DNA of 64,000 nt, from contig NW_022881603.1 of NCBI RefSeq assembly GCF_003369915.1, positions 24,908,264 through 24,972,263 on the forward strand, in the 5' to 3' direction. The notes under the pieces were generated by a model. It was not told the origin of the DNA, ran no database searches, and saw only the letters and a list, made by a program, of their open reading frames with translations. The stretch's first letter is position 1. Each line of letters starts with the position of its first letter. The translations under genes were made by a program, and so were the position numbers. Positions 34,260 to 46,130 of this stretch are shown here, piece after piece. The stretch comes from Drosophila miranda. Taxonomy: Eukaryota; Arthropoda; Insecta; Diptera; Drosophilidae.

Positions 34260-36325
34260 CTAAAGTCGAATGTGGTAGCCACTTCCACCCGCATTGTGAT
34301 GCTCCCAGGCGTCTCGTGTGCTCACCTGCCACTCGTACCACACCTTGTCCGCATCAACGCAGCGCCAGATCTTGACTGAGATTGTCTGTCCCTCCTTGAG
34401 GGTCCTCGGATGCTGCAAGAACACGATTAGAACGATTAACCATTATGATCAATGAAAAGCCGGGTCCGAACGCCATCACTTACTGTCGGAAAGAACATGG
34501 GAAACCACGAGAAAATGCCGGGCGTGTGGGTCAGTGGGTTGATGCTCAGGTGGATATCCTTATAAAGCATTGTATCAAAATAGCCACCAATGCCATGTAG
34601 CACGCAGTCTTTTTGGACAGTAAAAGAGATCTCCTTGCAGCGTGTATTGTCAATAGTCGCCTCACGATTCGGATGTGAGAATTCAAACAGCGCTTGGGCA
34701 TTGTCAATGTGATAAACGTTTTTGAGGAGTGATACATAACCATAGTCGAAGGCTGGAACGGTGGTGTCCATCTGGCTGACATTCTGATGCAGCACTGCCG
34801 ACATGATTGGATTGATGCACGACGTTGACTTGTAGGGTATGCTTATGCCATCCGTTTTGAGCAGCTTCAATGCGCCGTCAAGGCACTCTGGCGACAGTTC
34901 GTTATCCCCAAACGAGCCAAGCAGCTCGGAGACGAGAATATCAGCCTGCTCTGGAGGTGAAAAGTCGCGCATGTCCTTGGAGAATATGTGCACATCTAAA
35001 TTATAATTAGAATCAGGATAACTCATATCCGTTTTTCACTCTCTGCTGCTTACCTTTGTCTTCCCAAAGAGTATCTACCATGTGGGAGAGGGTGCGAATG
35101 GCATTGGGATTCTTTTCGATGATGTAGAGTCGCACCTGACGCTTTTTCAGTTCCGCGGCATTAAAGATGGCCCTCGCTAAAGGACCACGTCCCCCACCCA
35201 GCAACATCACTACGGTCTGGAGGGATTATCTGGAATCTGCGCCCAATTGAAGACTAGTTTCCTTACCAGCTTGTTCGGCGCGTCTATGTCGCTCACTCGA
35301 TCAATCAGAGCCGCTTTTACCGCGTTCTGGTAGATTTTATACTTCACTGGATCCGACTCGAACACCTCGTATGTATAGCTATCCAGATTATCGAGGAGAG
35401 GTTGCAGTGGAATCTTCAGAACGTTTTCATAGCTAATTGGCAAAAGGTTAGTGTGCGGATGAAGGGTTCTACTCTGCTCCACAGACACTTACCTATTAAG
35501 AATGTGGCTGTCGTTGTGGTCACTGGCGAGTTTCCGCAAATAATCGGCGTACTGGGAAATAGACAGGCCATTCGGATTGGCGGAGATTATTATATTGGCC
35601 CGTGCCGAGAGAAAGTGGCCTATGACTATTTGCCACTGCTTCTGCAGAACATAGTAGTTGGCTTTGTTTCGGATGAACAGAGAGGACGGAATGATAATGG
35701 CTTCGATGGGCTTGCCCAGCCACAGGCGAACCGTCTCCTTACTGGGACGATCCAAGGCATTCAGCTCAATTAAAACTTTCACTTTGCTGTTGTGCTTGAC
35801 GGCAAAGCGCAGGCTATTCCACCAAGTCCATGGATCTTTCGCCTCCGCCTCGGCTATTTCTGCATTGTTGACGTCTTTGCGGTGCTCGAAGCTACCCATC
35901 TCTGGGTTGCTGATAGGTACTTGTATAAACCAGTTGCCTAAATGGAAATTAAACATACATTTTTAATTGGATTCGTTTTACGGCAGTTTTCACTCATAAC
36001 CTTTCGTTTTGGCCCTTACGATCTCGGCCAAGTTGTCGATATTTGGTCCCCGCAGTCGCTTCATCATGCTACCAACATTCTTCAAATGCTCCGCCCATGC
36101 TACACCTCAAAGGAGAATCTGTTTGGCATGCTCGCGTAGCTTGGGGTTCGGGGAATCGACATCCACATCGGACAGCAAGTCGAGTTCCAGTCGACAGCGT
36201 TCAGCAATGTGCCCGGGTATGTGGGGTCCGTCTCATATGGGTCCAGCGGGACCATATTAGCGTTGATCGATGTGGCCACCACATTGTAGTTGTTAGCATT
36301 AGCGTGTTGTATCAGTTTTGGTATA
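34260..36325 (-). pseudogene. csul: csul / PRMT5 arginine methyltransferase, array copy 1 (N-terminus damaged)
   Basis: PRMT5 makes symmetric dimethylarginine on Sm proteins and Piwi-family proteins. Exons on the minus strand: 36325-36001, 35937-35493, 35432-35267, 35216-35054, 34995-34484 and 34412-34260, with introns of 50-71 bp and good splice sites. From the second listed exon onward everything is open: FESDPVKYK region (bearing the Phe that favours symmetric product), SAM motif MLLGGGRGPLARA, double-E loop SELLGSFGDNELSPECLDGA, and C-terminus EHHNAGGSGYHIRL. The first listed exon has an out-of-frame deletion after DAVDWNST-like sequence near 36200 and an in-frame TGA near 36117-36119. 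The exon with the normal start is not found. An ATG at 35956-35954 in the former intron is in frame and would give 485 residues. Unit-specific residues here include Cys in SCINPIM and Ala in ELNALDRPS. Confidence 0.88.
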
Positions 36326-36821
36326 CTGTTTTAATGAGTCATGAGTCGTCAAAAACGCTGTCACCGGCTTGATTGAACGAACTTAGCCTTCTTAGCCCCC
36401 TCGAATTAAACAGGTGAACAGCTTGAGGTACACCGCGGAAAATAATACTGTATGTACATATAACTGGTACGCCAATCCATTCCTTAAAAAAAAAATGGAC
36501 CAAATATCTTTCACCTGAACTTCGCTTAAATTCTTCAAGATTTAAAATTTTCGTGGAGTGAATTTTTAATTGTGGTTGACAACGGGCTAATCGTTCTCTG
36601 TCCTTAATTTAATAGTGCTGCCATACAGTTTTTGAGACCAGGCTGCCATACCGCAACCACTTGCAGCACTATATTCGATGTATTCGATATAATTCGATAA
36701 TATGTTGATATTTGGTTTTATAATTTTTTGCTGATAACTCGCTTGTTTTCTTATTTGTGGGTGGAACTTTGCCTCATTTGGCATACTTGAAGTTCCTTGG
36801 CACCAGTCAGCTGAACGTTTC
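36326..36821. promoter_or_regulatory. Head-to-head csul/CCDC93 promoter region (unit 1)
   Basis: About 500 bp lie between the surviving csul coding sequence and the CCDC93 ATG, repeated at about 42507-43002, 48691-49186, 54719-55214 and 60806-61301. It contains GCTGCCATAC twice (about 36616 and 36646) and several TTCGAT/TCGATA motifs at about 36674-36701, resembling half-DREs. The normal first csul exon should lie here on the minus strand but is not recognisable. A shared bidirectional promoter is inferred from gene orientation. Confidence 0.5.
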
Positions 36822-37522
36822 ATGGCTAACCGTGATGTATTCTCAAAAATCCTGCCAAATGTCAAGTTGGCCACTCGATACGATGAAGACGGACGCGAAG
36901 TTCAGGTAACTACATCTGAGCCAGCTGAAATGCCTCTTAGTAATGCCCGTTCTTGTTTTTTAGGTGGAGAGTCGCGAGGACTCGGATGCGACAGCAAAGC
37001 AGCAGGACACTTTCGACATTCTAATGGACGCCGGCTACTATCGGGCCCGCATCAAAGGCCTGTCCGCCTTCGACAAGGTTGTGGGCGGCATGACTTGGTG
37101 CATCGAATGCGCCGACTATGACGAGGACGTGGATCTGCTTTTCCACGAAAGTCTATCGATTGGCCAAAAAATGTAGAAATTAACCCTACGAATTTCTTGG
37201 AAAAGAATGTGATCCATCTTATATATCTGCAGAGCTCTCGTGGAAAAGATTGTTTCGGTTCTGATCGATATGAAGTGTCCACATAGCTTGGAGCCGCATC
37301 AGGTGCAGGGTCTGGAGTTTTTAGCCATTCATCCCGTCATCCAGTGGCTAGTGAAGACTTCGGTAAGTAGCTTTTCCACCGATATATGCATATAAATAGA
37401 TAAAACCTCTTTGCAGGTGGAAAATCGAGCTGTGCGTGGACAGCGCTTGAAGAAATTTGCCATTGGAGTGTTCCACAATCATTATCAGTATAAAAGCGAC
37501 AAAGACAATTTGACCAAAATAC
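36822..37522 (+). pseudogene. CCDC93 5' exons, truncated (unit 1)
   Basis: Four exons: 36822-36905 (MANRDVFSKILPNVKLATRY), 36964-37172 ([20 protein letters not shown]), 37233-37362 ([20 protein letters not shown]) and 37417-37522 (AVRGQRLKKFAIGVFHNHYQ). All join in frame through introns of about 50-60 bp. CCDC93 is a subunit of the retriever/CCC (Commander) endosomal recycling complex; these exons cover its N-terminal calponin-like domain. The coding sequence then breaks off at about 37522 into a BEL fragment, so the coiled-coil part is absent. The visible frame has no internal stop. Confidence 0.85.
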
Positions 37523-39940
37523 GTTGTTTGCTCCAGTTAGACAGTCTTCAACATAGAAATCGGTTTTTAATGTTGTTGATCCTACTGGTAGTCTGTCTTT
37601 GTATTGTATTGCCAAATGATCCAGACATTTCGTTGCTAGGAACGGAGCAGCTGTTGTCCCATATGTTACTGTTTTCAGGCGATAGTACCTGATCTCTTCG
37701 GATGGATTGTTTCTCCAGACTATCATCTGATGGAATTGATCCTCCGGATTCATCCACACTTGCCGGTACATCTTTTCTATGTCCGCTGTGAATACGTACT
37801 TATGAATTCGAAATCGTAGCAGAATGGACATAAGTTCGCTCTGAACGGTGGGTCCAGCCTGCAGAATGTCGTTCAAAGATTACCCGCTTGTTGATTTGCA
37901 TGAGGCATCGAATACTACCCGAAGCTTTGTGGTGGTGCTCTCAGGTTTGAGTACACAATGATGTGGAATGAAGTAGTGCCTTTTGGGAACTTTTGATGCT
38001 AGCACAATATTCATATGTCCTAGTCCTTCATACTCTTCCATGAAGTCCAGCTCTTCCAAGTTTCCAACGACTCCCACAGGGCTGAAGGGTGTTCGGAAAA
38101 TGGGAGCTTTAGAATAAAACGGCCGTCTGAAGCTGTCTGAAGATTTTCTATAAAATGAGCTTCGCACCGTGCTTCCACTGGAGTGCGTGGTTTGTCTTCC
38201 GTCTCTAGATTGTCCAGAGTCCAGAATCTTTCCATGAGCTCGTTTACTCCCGTTGCACAAATGGGTGAGGAATTGTGGGCAGATTTGACTTTTCCTGCCA
38301 CAATCCATCCCAGTTTCGTGTTTTGTTGCAACGGGCTGTCCTTAGCTGCTGTTGATCTGGTAGCAGCAGCGAGTAGTAATGGTCGGCTCCGATTAGCATG
38401 TCGATTTTGCCTGGCCTATGGAAGTTTGGATCTGCCAGTGAGATCTTGCTTGGTACGTTTAAGCTCTCTGAATCGAGTGCCTGAGCTGGTTGATCAGCTA
38501 TTATCTGTGGTAATACGAAAGCTTCAATTCTTTGCGTAAAACCATTGTGAAGGTATTTCATATGTGAAACTAGATTAAGTTGCCACGAAAGGTAGCAGTA
38601 AACTTGTTTACAATAAAATACAAATTTTCCACATGAAAAAAAAAAAAAAAAAAGGTATTTCATGAGCACATTTACTCGTGCTCTGCTGGTCTTTGATTGA
38701 CCTCCAATTCCTTCGATCCGTAATGTTGTGTCTTTTAGTTTAAGTGACAACATTGATGCTATTCGTTCAGAGATCAAGTTTATCTGTGATCTTGAATCTA
38801 GCAGTGCTCTGAAATTAGCAACCTGCCAGTTGTTGGCTTCTACTGCCACCTTTGTTGTGGCCAGAAGATTGTAACTATTGTTACTTGCTGCACCAACCGT
38901 CGGGCCTCTTGATTATGTAGCTGCGCCTGATGCTGTTTCCAAATGTAGCATCGTGTTGTGCTTCTTGTCACACTTGAAGCTGTTTCGACCAGGGCATGCG
39001 TTTGTTTTGTGATTTGTTCTAAAACAATTAACGCACATTTTTTGTTTTTGTACCCAATTTAGTCGTTCTGATGGAGATTTGGAGCGAAATTCTTCGCATC
39101 CGTAGAGCCAATGGCTTGCTTTCTTGCAGAATGTGCATAAGGGTGCTCGGGCTCTCCCTGTGTTTGCGGATGCATATGTCGTGCATTTTGGCTCTCTCCT
39201 TGATGCTGGTGGCTTCTTACTGGTTCCTAGAACCCGAATTCTTTGCTCCAAGAACTGAAGCATCGTATCCAGCGCCTGAATGTCCTTTGAGCTTCCCAAT
39301 GATTGCTCATACAAGGCCTCATTTGTTACATCCAGTTTGTTTCTGATAATGGCAATCAATATCGGATCCCATGTAGATATATTGATGCCCAATCCCTTTA
39401 GTGATGCAAGCGATTCTATGGTTGTTATATACAACTCTTTTAATGACTTGGATCGTCATTAATTGTTTGGTGATTGAGGAAGCGGTTCAGTACCGTGTTC
39501 GAAACATCTCTGGGATTGTTGTATGCGTCAACTAGTATTTCCCAAGCGGCCTCATTATTTTCTTCCTTTAGATCGTTGCCTCGCCGGTAACGGTGGTTTT
39601 AAGATACCACATCTTTTTCACCGTAGGCATGTTGGTCTCATGCACCATGCATGAGAACAGATCGAAGAACTGGGTCCATTTTAATAGATCCCCATCAAAC
39701 TTTGGGATGCTGATGCGTGGAAGCTGCACGTTATCCGTGTTTGGTGTGGCTGATATTGCCAATGCTCTTTGGACCTTACTTTCCAGTGTTAGGTAGGATT
39801 CCATGTCATATCCTCCTTCCACTGGGTCCTCGTATTCCTCATGAATTGTGAAGTGGACTTACTGCGCTTGAGTCCATAGTGATTTTATCAAATCACTTGA
39901 TGTGCGTCCTTCCGCCTCTGAAGGTTGTTTCACATTGCGT
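37523..39940 (-). mobile_element. BEL/Pao retrotransposon fragment (unit 1)
   Basis: A fossil piece of a BEL/Pao element on the minus strand. Visible parts are gag (39.05-39.94 kb) with CCHC-type knuckles (CNCFRTNHKTNACP-like), a retroviral-type protease region (about 38.6-38.85 kb) and the first part of the reverse transcriptase (about 37.5-38.3 kb). No LTR, RNase H or integrase is seen, so it is truncated at both ends and broken, with several breaks. It is amplified with the unit. A short poly-A insertion interrupts it at 38562-38651. Confidence 0.85.
38562..38651 (+). mobile_element. Short poly-A retrocopy inserted in the BEL fragment (unit 1)
   Basis: About 70 bp followed by a run of A, flanked by direct repeats AAGGTATTTCAT (38550-38561 and 38652-38663). 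AATAAA lies about 20 bp before the A run, so it looks like the 3' end of a polyadenylated mRNA inserted by LINE machinery. The same insertion is in unit 2 and absent from units 3-5. The source transcript is not recognised; a SINE is an alternative. Confidence 0.75.
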
Positions 39941-40355
39941 TTAACCAAAGACTATACAATACGAAGATGTCGCATGAGGAACAAATGCTTTTTCAATTTT
40001 CGTTTGACGCTTCATCGTACGGGCGCGCGGGGCTAGTACTTCAATTCTCTTTTACCAAAGACTATACAATACCAAGATGTCGCATGAGGAACAAATGCTT
40101 TTTCAATTTTCGTTTGACGCTTCATGGTACGGGCGCACGGGGCTAGTACTTCAATTCTCTTTTACCAAAGACTATATTGTATAGTCTTTGTATAGTCATC
40201 TATACAATATAGTCTTTGGTATGACGCTACTTGAGTACGGAGATCCAGGGTGAGATCAAATAAATTCTTTTAAAATGCCACAAAAAAAACTACGAGAATG
40301 ATTTCTTTAGCAACTTGTTTTGGAGCAGTACCTTCGTACCCAATCGCTGGCTAAA
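39941..40355. repeat. Inter-unit spacer: 110-bp direct repeat x2 and hairpin (unit 1)
   Basis: ACCAAAGACTATACAATAC starts near-identical 110-bp copies at 39944 and 40054. A third ACCAAAGACTATA at 40164 begins a perfect inverted repeat with 21-bp arms (40164-40184 and 40200-40220) and a 15-bp loop. The remaining 135 bp to the next unit carry no recognised feature. Confidence 0.9.
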
Positions 40356-40443
40356 ACAGAGTTCAAATTTATATTCCCTTTAGCTAATTATTTATAATAT
40401 TTGTATTTTTATTGGTGGTCAATTCTCGAAAGATTGAATGTAA

Positions 40444-42506
40444 CTAAAGTCGAATGTGGTAGCCACTTCCACCCGCATTGTGATGCTCCCAGGCCTCTCG
40501 TGTGCTCACCTGCCACTCGTACCACACCTTGTCCGCATCAACGCAGCGCCAGATCTTGACTGAGATTGTCTGTCCCTCCTTGAGGGTCCTCGGATGCTGC
40601 AAGAACACGATTAGAACGATTAACCATTATGATCAATGAAAAGCCGGGTCCGAACGCCATCACTTACTGTCGGAAAGAACATGGGAAACCACGAGAAAAT
40701 GCCGGGCGTGTGGGTCAGTGGGTTGATGCTCAGGTGGATATCCTTATAAAGCATTGTATCAAAATAGCCACCAATGCCATGTAGCACGCAGTCTTTTTGG
40801 ACAGTAAAAGAGATCTCCTTGCAGCGTGTATTGTCAATAGTCGCCTCACGATTCGGATGTGAGAATTCAAACAGCGCTTGGGGATTGTCAATGTGATAAA
40901 CGTTTTTGAGGAGTGATACATAACCATAGTCGAAGGCTGGAACGGTGGTGTCCATCTGGCTGACATTCTGATGCAGCACTGCCGACATGATTGGATTGAT
41001 GTACGACGTTGACTTGTAGGGTATGCTTATGCCATCCGTTTTGAGCAGCTTCAATGCGCCGTCAAGGCACTCTGGCGACAGTTCGTTATCCCCAAACGAG
41101 CCAAGCAGCTCGGAGACGAGAATATCAGCCTGCTCTGGAGGTGAAAAGTCGCGCATGTCCTTGGAGAATATGTGCACATCTAAATTATAATTAGAATCAG
41201 GATAACTCATATCCGTTTTTCACTCTCTGCTGCTTACCTTTGTCTTCCCAAAGAGTATCTACCATGTGGGAGAGGGTGCGAATGGCATTGGGATTCTTTT
41301 CGATGATGTAGAGTCGCACCTGACGCTTTGTCAGTTCCGCGGCATTAAAGATGGCCCTCGCTAAAGGACCACGTCCCCCACCCAGCAACATCACTACGGT
41401 CTGGAGGGATTATCTGGAATCTGCGCCCAATTGAAGACTAGTTTCCTTACCAGCTTGTTCGGCGCGTCTATGTCGCTCACTCGATCAATCAGAGCCGCTT
41501 TTACCGCGATCTGGTAGATTTTATACTTCACTGGATCCGACTCGAACACCTCGTATGTATAGCTATCCAGATTATCGAGGAGAGGTTGCAGTGGAATCTT
41601 CAGAACGTTTTCATAGCTAATTGGCAAAAGGTTAGTGTGCGGATGAAGGGTTCTACTCTGCTCCACAGACACTTACCTATTAAGAATGTGGCTGTCGTTG
41701 TGGTCACTGGCGAGTTTCCGCAAATAATCGGCGTACTGGGAAATAGACAGGCCATTCGGATTGGCGGAGATTATTATATTGGCCCGTGCCGAGAGAAAGT
41801 GGCCTATGACTATTTGCCACTGCTTCTGCAGAACATAGTAGTTGGCTTTGTTTCGGATGAACAGAGAGGACGGAATGATAATGGCTTCGATGGGCTTGCC
41901 CAGCCACAGGCTCGTCTCCTTACTGGGACGATCCAAGTCATTCAGCTCAATTAAAACTTTCACTTTGCTGTTGTGCTTGACGGCAAAGCGCAGGCTATTC
42001 CACCAAGTCCATGGATCTTTCGCCTCCGCCTCGGCTATTTCTGCATTGTTGACGTCTTTGCGGTGCTCGAAGCTACCCATCTCTGGGTTGCTGATAGGTA
42101 CTTGTATAAACCAGTTGCCTAAATGGAAATTAAACATACATTTTTAATTGGATTCGTTTTACGGCAGTTTTCACTCATAACCTTTCGTTTTGGCCCTTAC
42201 GATCTCGGCCAAGTTGTCGATATTTGGTCCCCGCAGTCGCTTCATCATGCTACCAACATTCTTCAAATGCTCCGCCCATGCTACACCTCAAAGGAGAATC
42301 TGTTTGGCATGCTCGCGTAGCTTGGGGTTCGGGGAATCGACATCCACATCGGACAGCAAGTCGAGTTCCAGTCGACAGCGTTCAGCAATGTGCCCGGGTA
42401 TGTGGGGTCCGTCTCATATGGGTCCAGCGGGACCATATTAGCGTTGATCGATGTGGCCACCACATTGTAGTTGTTAGCATTAGCGTGTTGTATCAGTTTT
42501 GGTATA
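40444..42506 (-). pseudogene. csul: csul / PRMT5, array copy 2
   Basis: Same exon layout and same N-terminal deletion and TGA as copy 1. The in-frame ATG in the former intron is at 42137-42135 and the downstream frame is open for 484 residues: one codon shorter than copy 1, because a 3-bp deletion turns ETVRLWLG into [15 protein letters not shown] replaces KIYQNAVK in this copy alone. SYINPIM and ELNDLDRPS agree with copies 3-5. Confidence 0.86.
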
Positions 42507-43002
42507 CTGTTTTAATGAGTCATGAGTCGTCAAAAACGCTGTCACCGGCTTGATTGAACGAACTTAGCCTTCTTAGCCCCCTCGAATTAAACAGGTGAAC
42601 AGCTTGAGGTAAACCGCGGAAAATAATACTGTATGTACATATAACTGGTACGCCAATCCATTCCTTAAAAAAAAAATGGACCAAATATCTTTCACCTGAA
42701 CTTCGCTTAAATTCTTCAAGATTTAAAATTTTCGTGGAGTGAATTTTTAATTGTGGTTGACAACGGGCTAATCGTTCTCTGTCCTTAATTTAATAGTGCT
42801 GCCATACAGTTTTTGAGACCAGGCTGCCATACCGCAACCACTTGCAGCACTATATTCGATGTATTCGATATAATTCGATAATATGTTGATATTTGGTTTT
42901 ATAATTTTTTGCTGATAACTCGCTTGTTTTCATATTTGTGGGTGGAACTTTGCCTCATTTGGCATACTTGAAGTTCCTTGGCACCAGTCAGCTGAACGTT
43001 TC

Positions 43003-43703
43003 ATGGCTAACCGTGATGTATTCTCAAAAATCCTGCCAAATGTCAAGTTGGCCACTCGATACGATGAAGACGGACGCGAAGTTCAGGTAACTACATCTGA
43101 GCCAGCTGAAATGCCTCTTAGTAATGCCCGTTCTTGTTTTTTAGGTGGAGAGTCGCGAGGACTCGGATGCGACAGCAAAGCAGCAGGACACTTTCGACAT
43201 TCTAATGGACGCCGGCTACTATCGGGCCCGCATCAAAGGCCTGTCCGCCTTCGACAAGGTTGTGGGCGGCATGACTTGGTGCATCGAATGCGCCGACTAT
43301 GACGAGGACGTGGATCTGCTTTTCCACGAAAGTCTATCGATTGGCCAAAAAATGTAGAAATTAACCCTACGAATTTCTTGGAAAAGAATGTGATCCATCT
43401 TATATATCTGCAGAGCTCTCGTGGAAAAGATTGTTTCGGTTCTGATCGATATGAAGTGTCCACATAGCTTGGAGCCGCATCCGGTGCAGGGTCTGGAGTT
43501 TTTAGCCATTCATCCCGTCATCCAGTGGCTAGTGAAGACTTCGGTAAGTAGCTTTTCCACCGATATATGCATATAAATAGATAAAACCTCTTTGCAGGTG
43601 GAAAATCGAGCTGTGCGTGGACAGCGCTTGAAGAAATTTGCCATTGGAGTGTTCCACAATCATTATCAGTATAAAAGCGACAAAGACAATTTGACCAAAA
43701 TAC
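43003..43703 (+). pseudogene. CCDC93 5' exons, truncated (unit 2)
   Basis: Same four exons and same breakpoint into BEL as unit 1. Exon 3 has CCG where units 1, 3 and 4 have CAG (LEPHPVQ instead of LEPHQVQ), shared with unit 5. Confidence 0.84.
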
Positions 43704-46130
43704 GTTGTTTGCTCCAGTTAGACAGTCTTCAACATAGAAATCGGTTTTTAATGTTGTTGATCCTACTGGTAGTCTGTCTTTGTATTGTATTGCCAAATGA
43801 TCCAGACATTTCGTTGCTAGGAACGGAGCAGCTGTTGTCCCATATGTTACTGTTTTCAGGCGATAGTACCTGATCTCTTCGGATGGATTGTTTCTCCAGA
43901 CTATCATCTGATGGAATTGATCCTCCGGATTCATCCACACTTGCCGGTACATCTTTTCTATGTCCGCTGTGAATACGTACTTATGAATTCGAAATCGTAG
44001 CAGAATGGACATAAGTTCGCTCTGAACGGTGGGTCCAGCCTGCAGAATGTCGTTCAAAGATTACCCGCTTGTTGATTTGCATGAGGCATCGAATACTACC
44101 CGAAGCTTTGTGGTGGTGCTCTCAGGTTTGAGTACACAATGATGTGGAATGAAGTAGTGCCTTTTGGGAACTTTTGATGCTGGCACAATATTCATATGTC
44201 CTAGTCCTTCATACTCTTCCATGAAGTCCAGCTCTTCCAAGTTTCCAACGACTCCCACAGGGCTGAAGGGTGTTCGGAAAATGGGAGCTTTAGAATAAAA
44301 CGGCCGTCTGAAGCTGTCTGAAGATTTTCTATAAAATGAGCTTCGCACCGTGCTTCCACTGGAGTGCGTGGTTTGTCTTCCGTCTCTAGATTGTCCAGAG
44401 TCCAGAATCTTTCCATGAGCTCGTTTACTCCCGTTGCACAAATGGGTGAGGAATTGTGGGCAGATTTGACTTTTCCTGCCACAATCCATCCCAGTTTCGT
44501 GTTTTGTTGCAACGGGCCTCCTGTCCTTAGCTGCTGTTGATCTGGTAGCAGCAGCGAGTAGTAATGGTCGGCTCCGATTAGCATGTCGATTTTGCCTGGC
44601 TTATGGAAGTTTGGATCTGCCAGTGAGATCTTGCTTGGTACGTTTAAGCTCTCTGAATCGAGTGCCTGAGCTGGTTGATCAGCTATAATCTGTGGTAATA
44701 CGAAAGCTTCAATTCTTTGCGTAAAACCATTGTGAAGGTATTTCATATGTGAAACTAGATTAAGTTGCCACGAAAGGTAGCAGTAAACTTGTTTACAATA
44801 AAATACAAATTTTCCACATGAAAAAAAAAAAAAAAAAAAGAAGGTATTTCATGAGCACATTTACTCGTGCTCTGCTGGTCTTTGATTGACCTCCAATTCC
44901 TTCGATCCGTAATGTTGTGTCTTTTAGTTTAAGTGACAACATTGATGCTATTCGTTCAGAGATCAAGTTTATCTGTGATCTTGAATCTAGCAGTGCTCTG
45001 AAATTAGCAACCTGCCAGTTGTTGGCTTCTACTGCCACCTTTGTTGTGGCCAGAAGATTGTAACTATTGTTACTTGCTGCACCAACCGTCGGGCCTCTTG
45101 ATTATGTAGCTGCGCCTGATGCTGTTTCCAAATGTAGCATCGTGTTGTGCTTCTTGTCACACTTGAAGCTGTTTCGACCAGGGCATGCGTTTGTTTTGTG
45201 ATTTGTTCTAAAACAATTAACGCACATTTTTTGTTTTTGTACCCAATTTAGTCGTTCTGATGGAGATTTGGAGCGAAATTCTTCGCATCCGTAGAGCCAA
45301 TGGCTTGCTTTCTTGCAGAATGTGCATAAGGGTGCTCGGGCTCTCCCTGTGTTTGCGGATGCATATGTCGTGCATTTTGGCTCTCTCCTTGATGCTGGTG
45401 GCTTCTTACTGGTTCCTAGAACCCGAATTCTTTGCTCCAAGAACTGAAGCATCGTATCCAGCGCCTGAATGTCCTTTGAGCTTCCCAATGATTGCTCATA
45501 CAAGGCCTCATTTGTTACATCCAGTTTGTTTCTGATAATGGCAATCAATATCGTATCCCATGTAGATATATTGATGCCCAATCCCTTTAGTGATGCAAGC
45601 GATTCTATGGTTGTTATATACAACTCTTTTAATGACTTGGGATCGTCATTAATTGTTTGGTGATTGAGGAAGCGGTTCAGTACCGTGTTCGAAACATCTC
45701 TGGGATTGTTGTATGCGTCAACTAGTATTTCCCAAGCGGCCTCATTATTTTCTTCCTTTAGATCGTTGCCTCGCCGGTAACGGTGGTTTTAAGATACCAC
45801 ATCTTTTTCACCGTAGGCATGTTGGTCTCATGCACCATGCATGAGAACAGATCGAAGAACTGGGTCCATTTTAATAGATCCCCATCAAACTTTGGGATGC
45901 TGATGCGTGGAAGCTGCACGTTATCCGTGTTTGGTGTGGCTGATATTGCCAATGCTCTTTGGACCTTACTTTCCAGTGTTAGGTAGGATTCCATGTCATA
46001 TCCTCCTTCCACTGGGTCCTCGTATTCCTCATGAATTGTGAAGTGGACTTACTGCGCTTGAGTCCATAGTGATTTTATCAAATCACTTGATGTGCGTCCT
46101 TCCGCCTCTGAAGGTTGTTTCACATTGCGT
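43704..46130 (-). mobile_element. BEL/Pao retrotransposon fragment (unit 2)
   Basis: Same extent and parts as the unit 1 fragment (partial gag, protease, partial reverse transcriptase); broken. Carries the same poly-A insertion, here at 44747-44839. Confidence 0.84.
44747..44839 (+). mobile_element. Short poly-A retrocopy inserted in the BEL fragment (unit 2)
   Basis: Same insertion as in unit 1, with flanking GAAGGTATTTCAT at 44734-44746 and 44840-44852, one base longer than in unit 1 where the G next to the A run is gone. The A run is slightly longer here. Confidence 0.75.

Noticed and set aside
36587-36874. Minus-strand 95-codon frame in the csul/CCDC93 promoter, present in units 1, 4 and 5
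   Set aside because: It begins antisense to CCDC93 exon 1, has no PRMT5 similarity and is not open in units 2 and 3.
39944-40163. Regular 110-bp repeats as a possible CRISPR-like or satellite array
   Set aside because: Only two full copies per spacer with no unique spacers between them; a local duplication in a eukaryotic genome.
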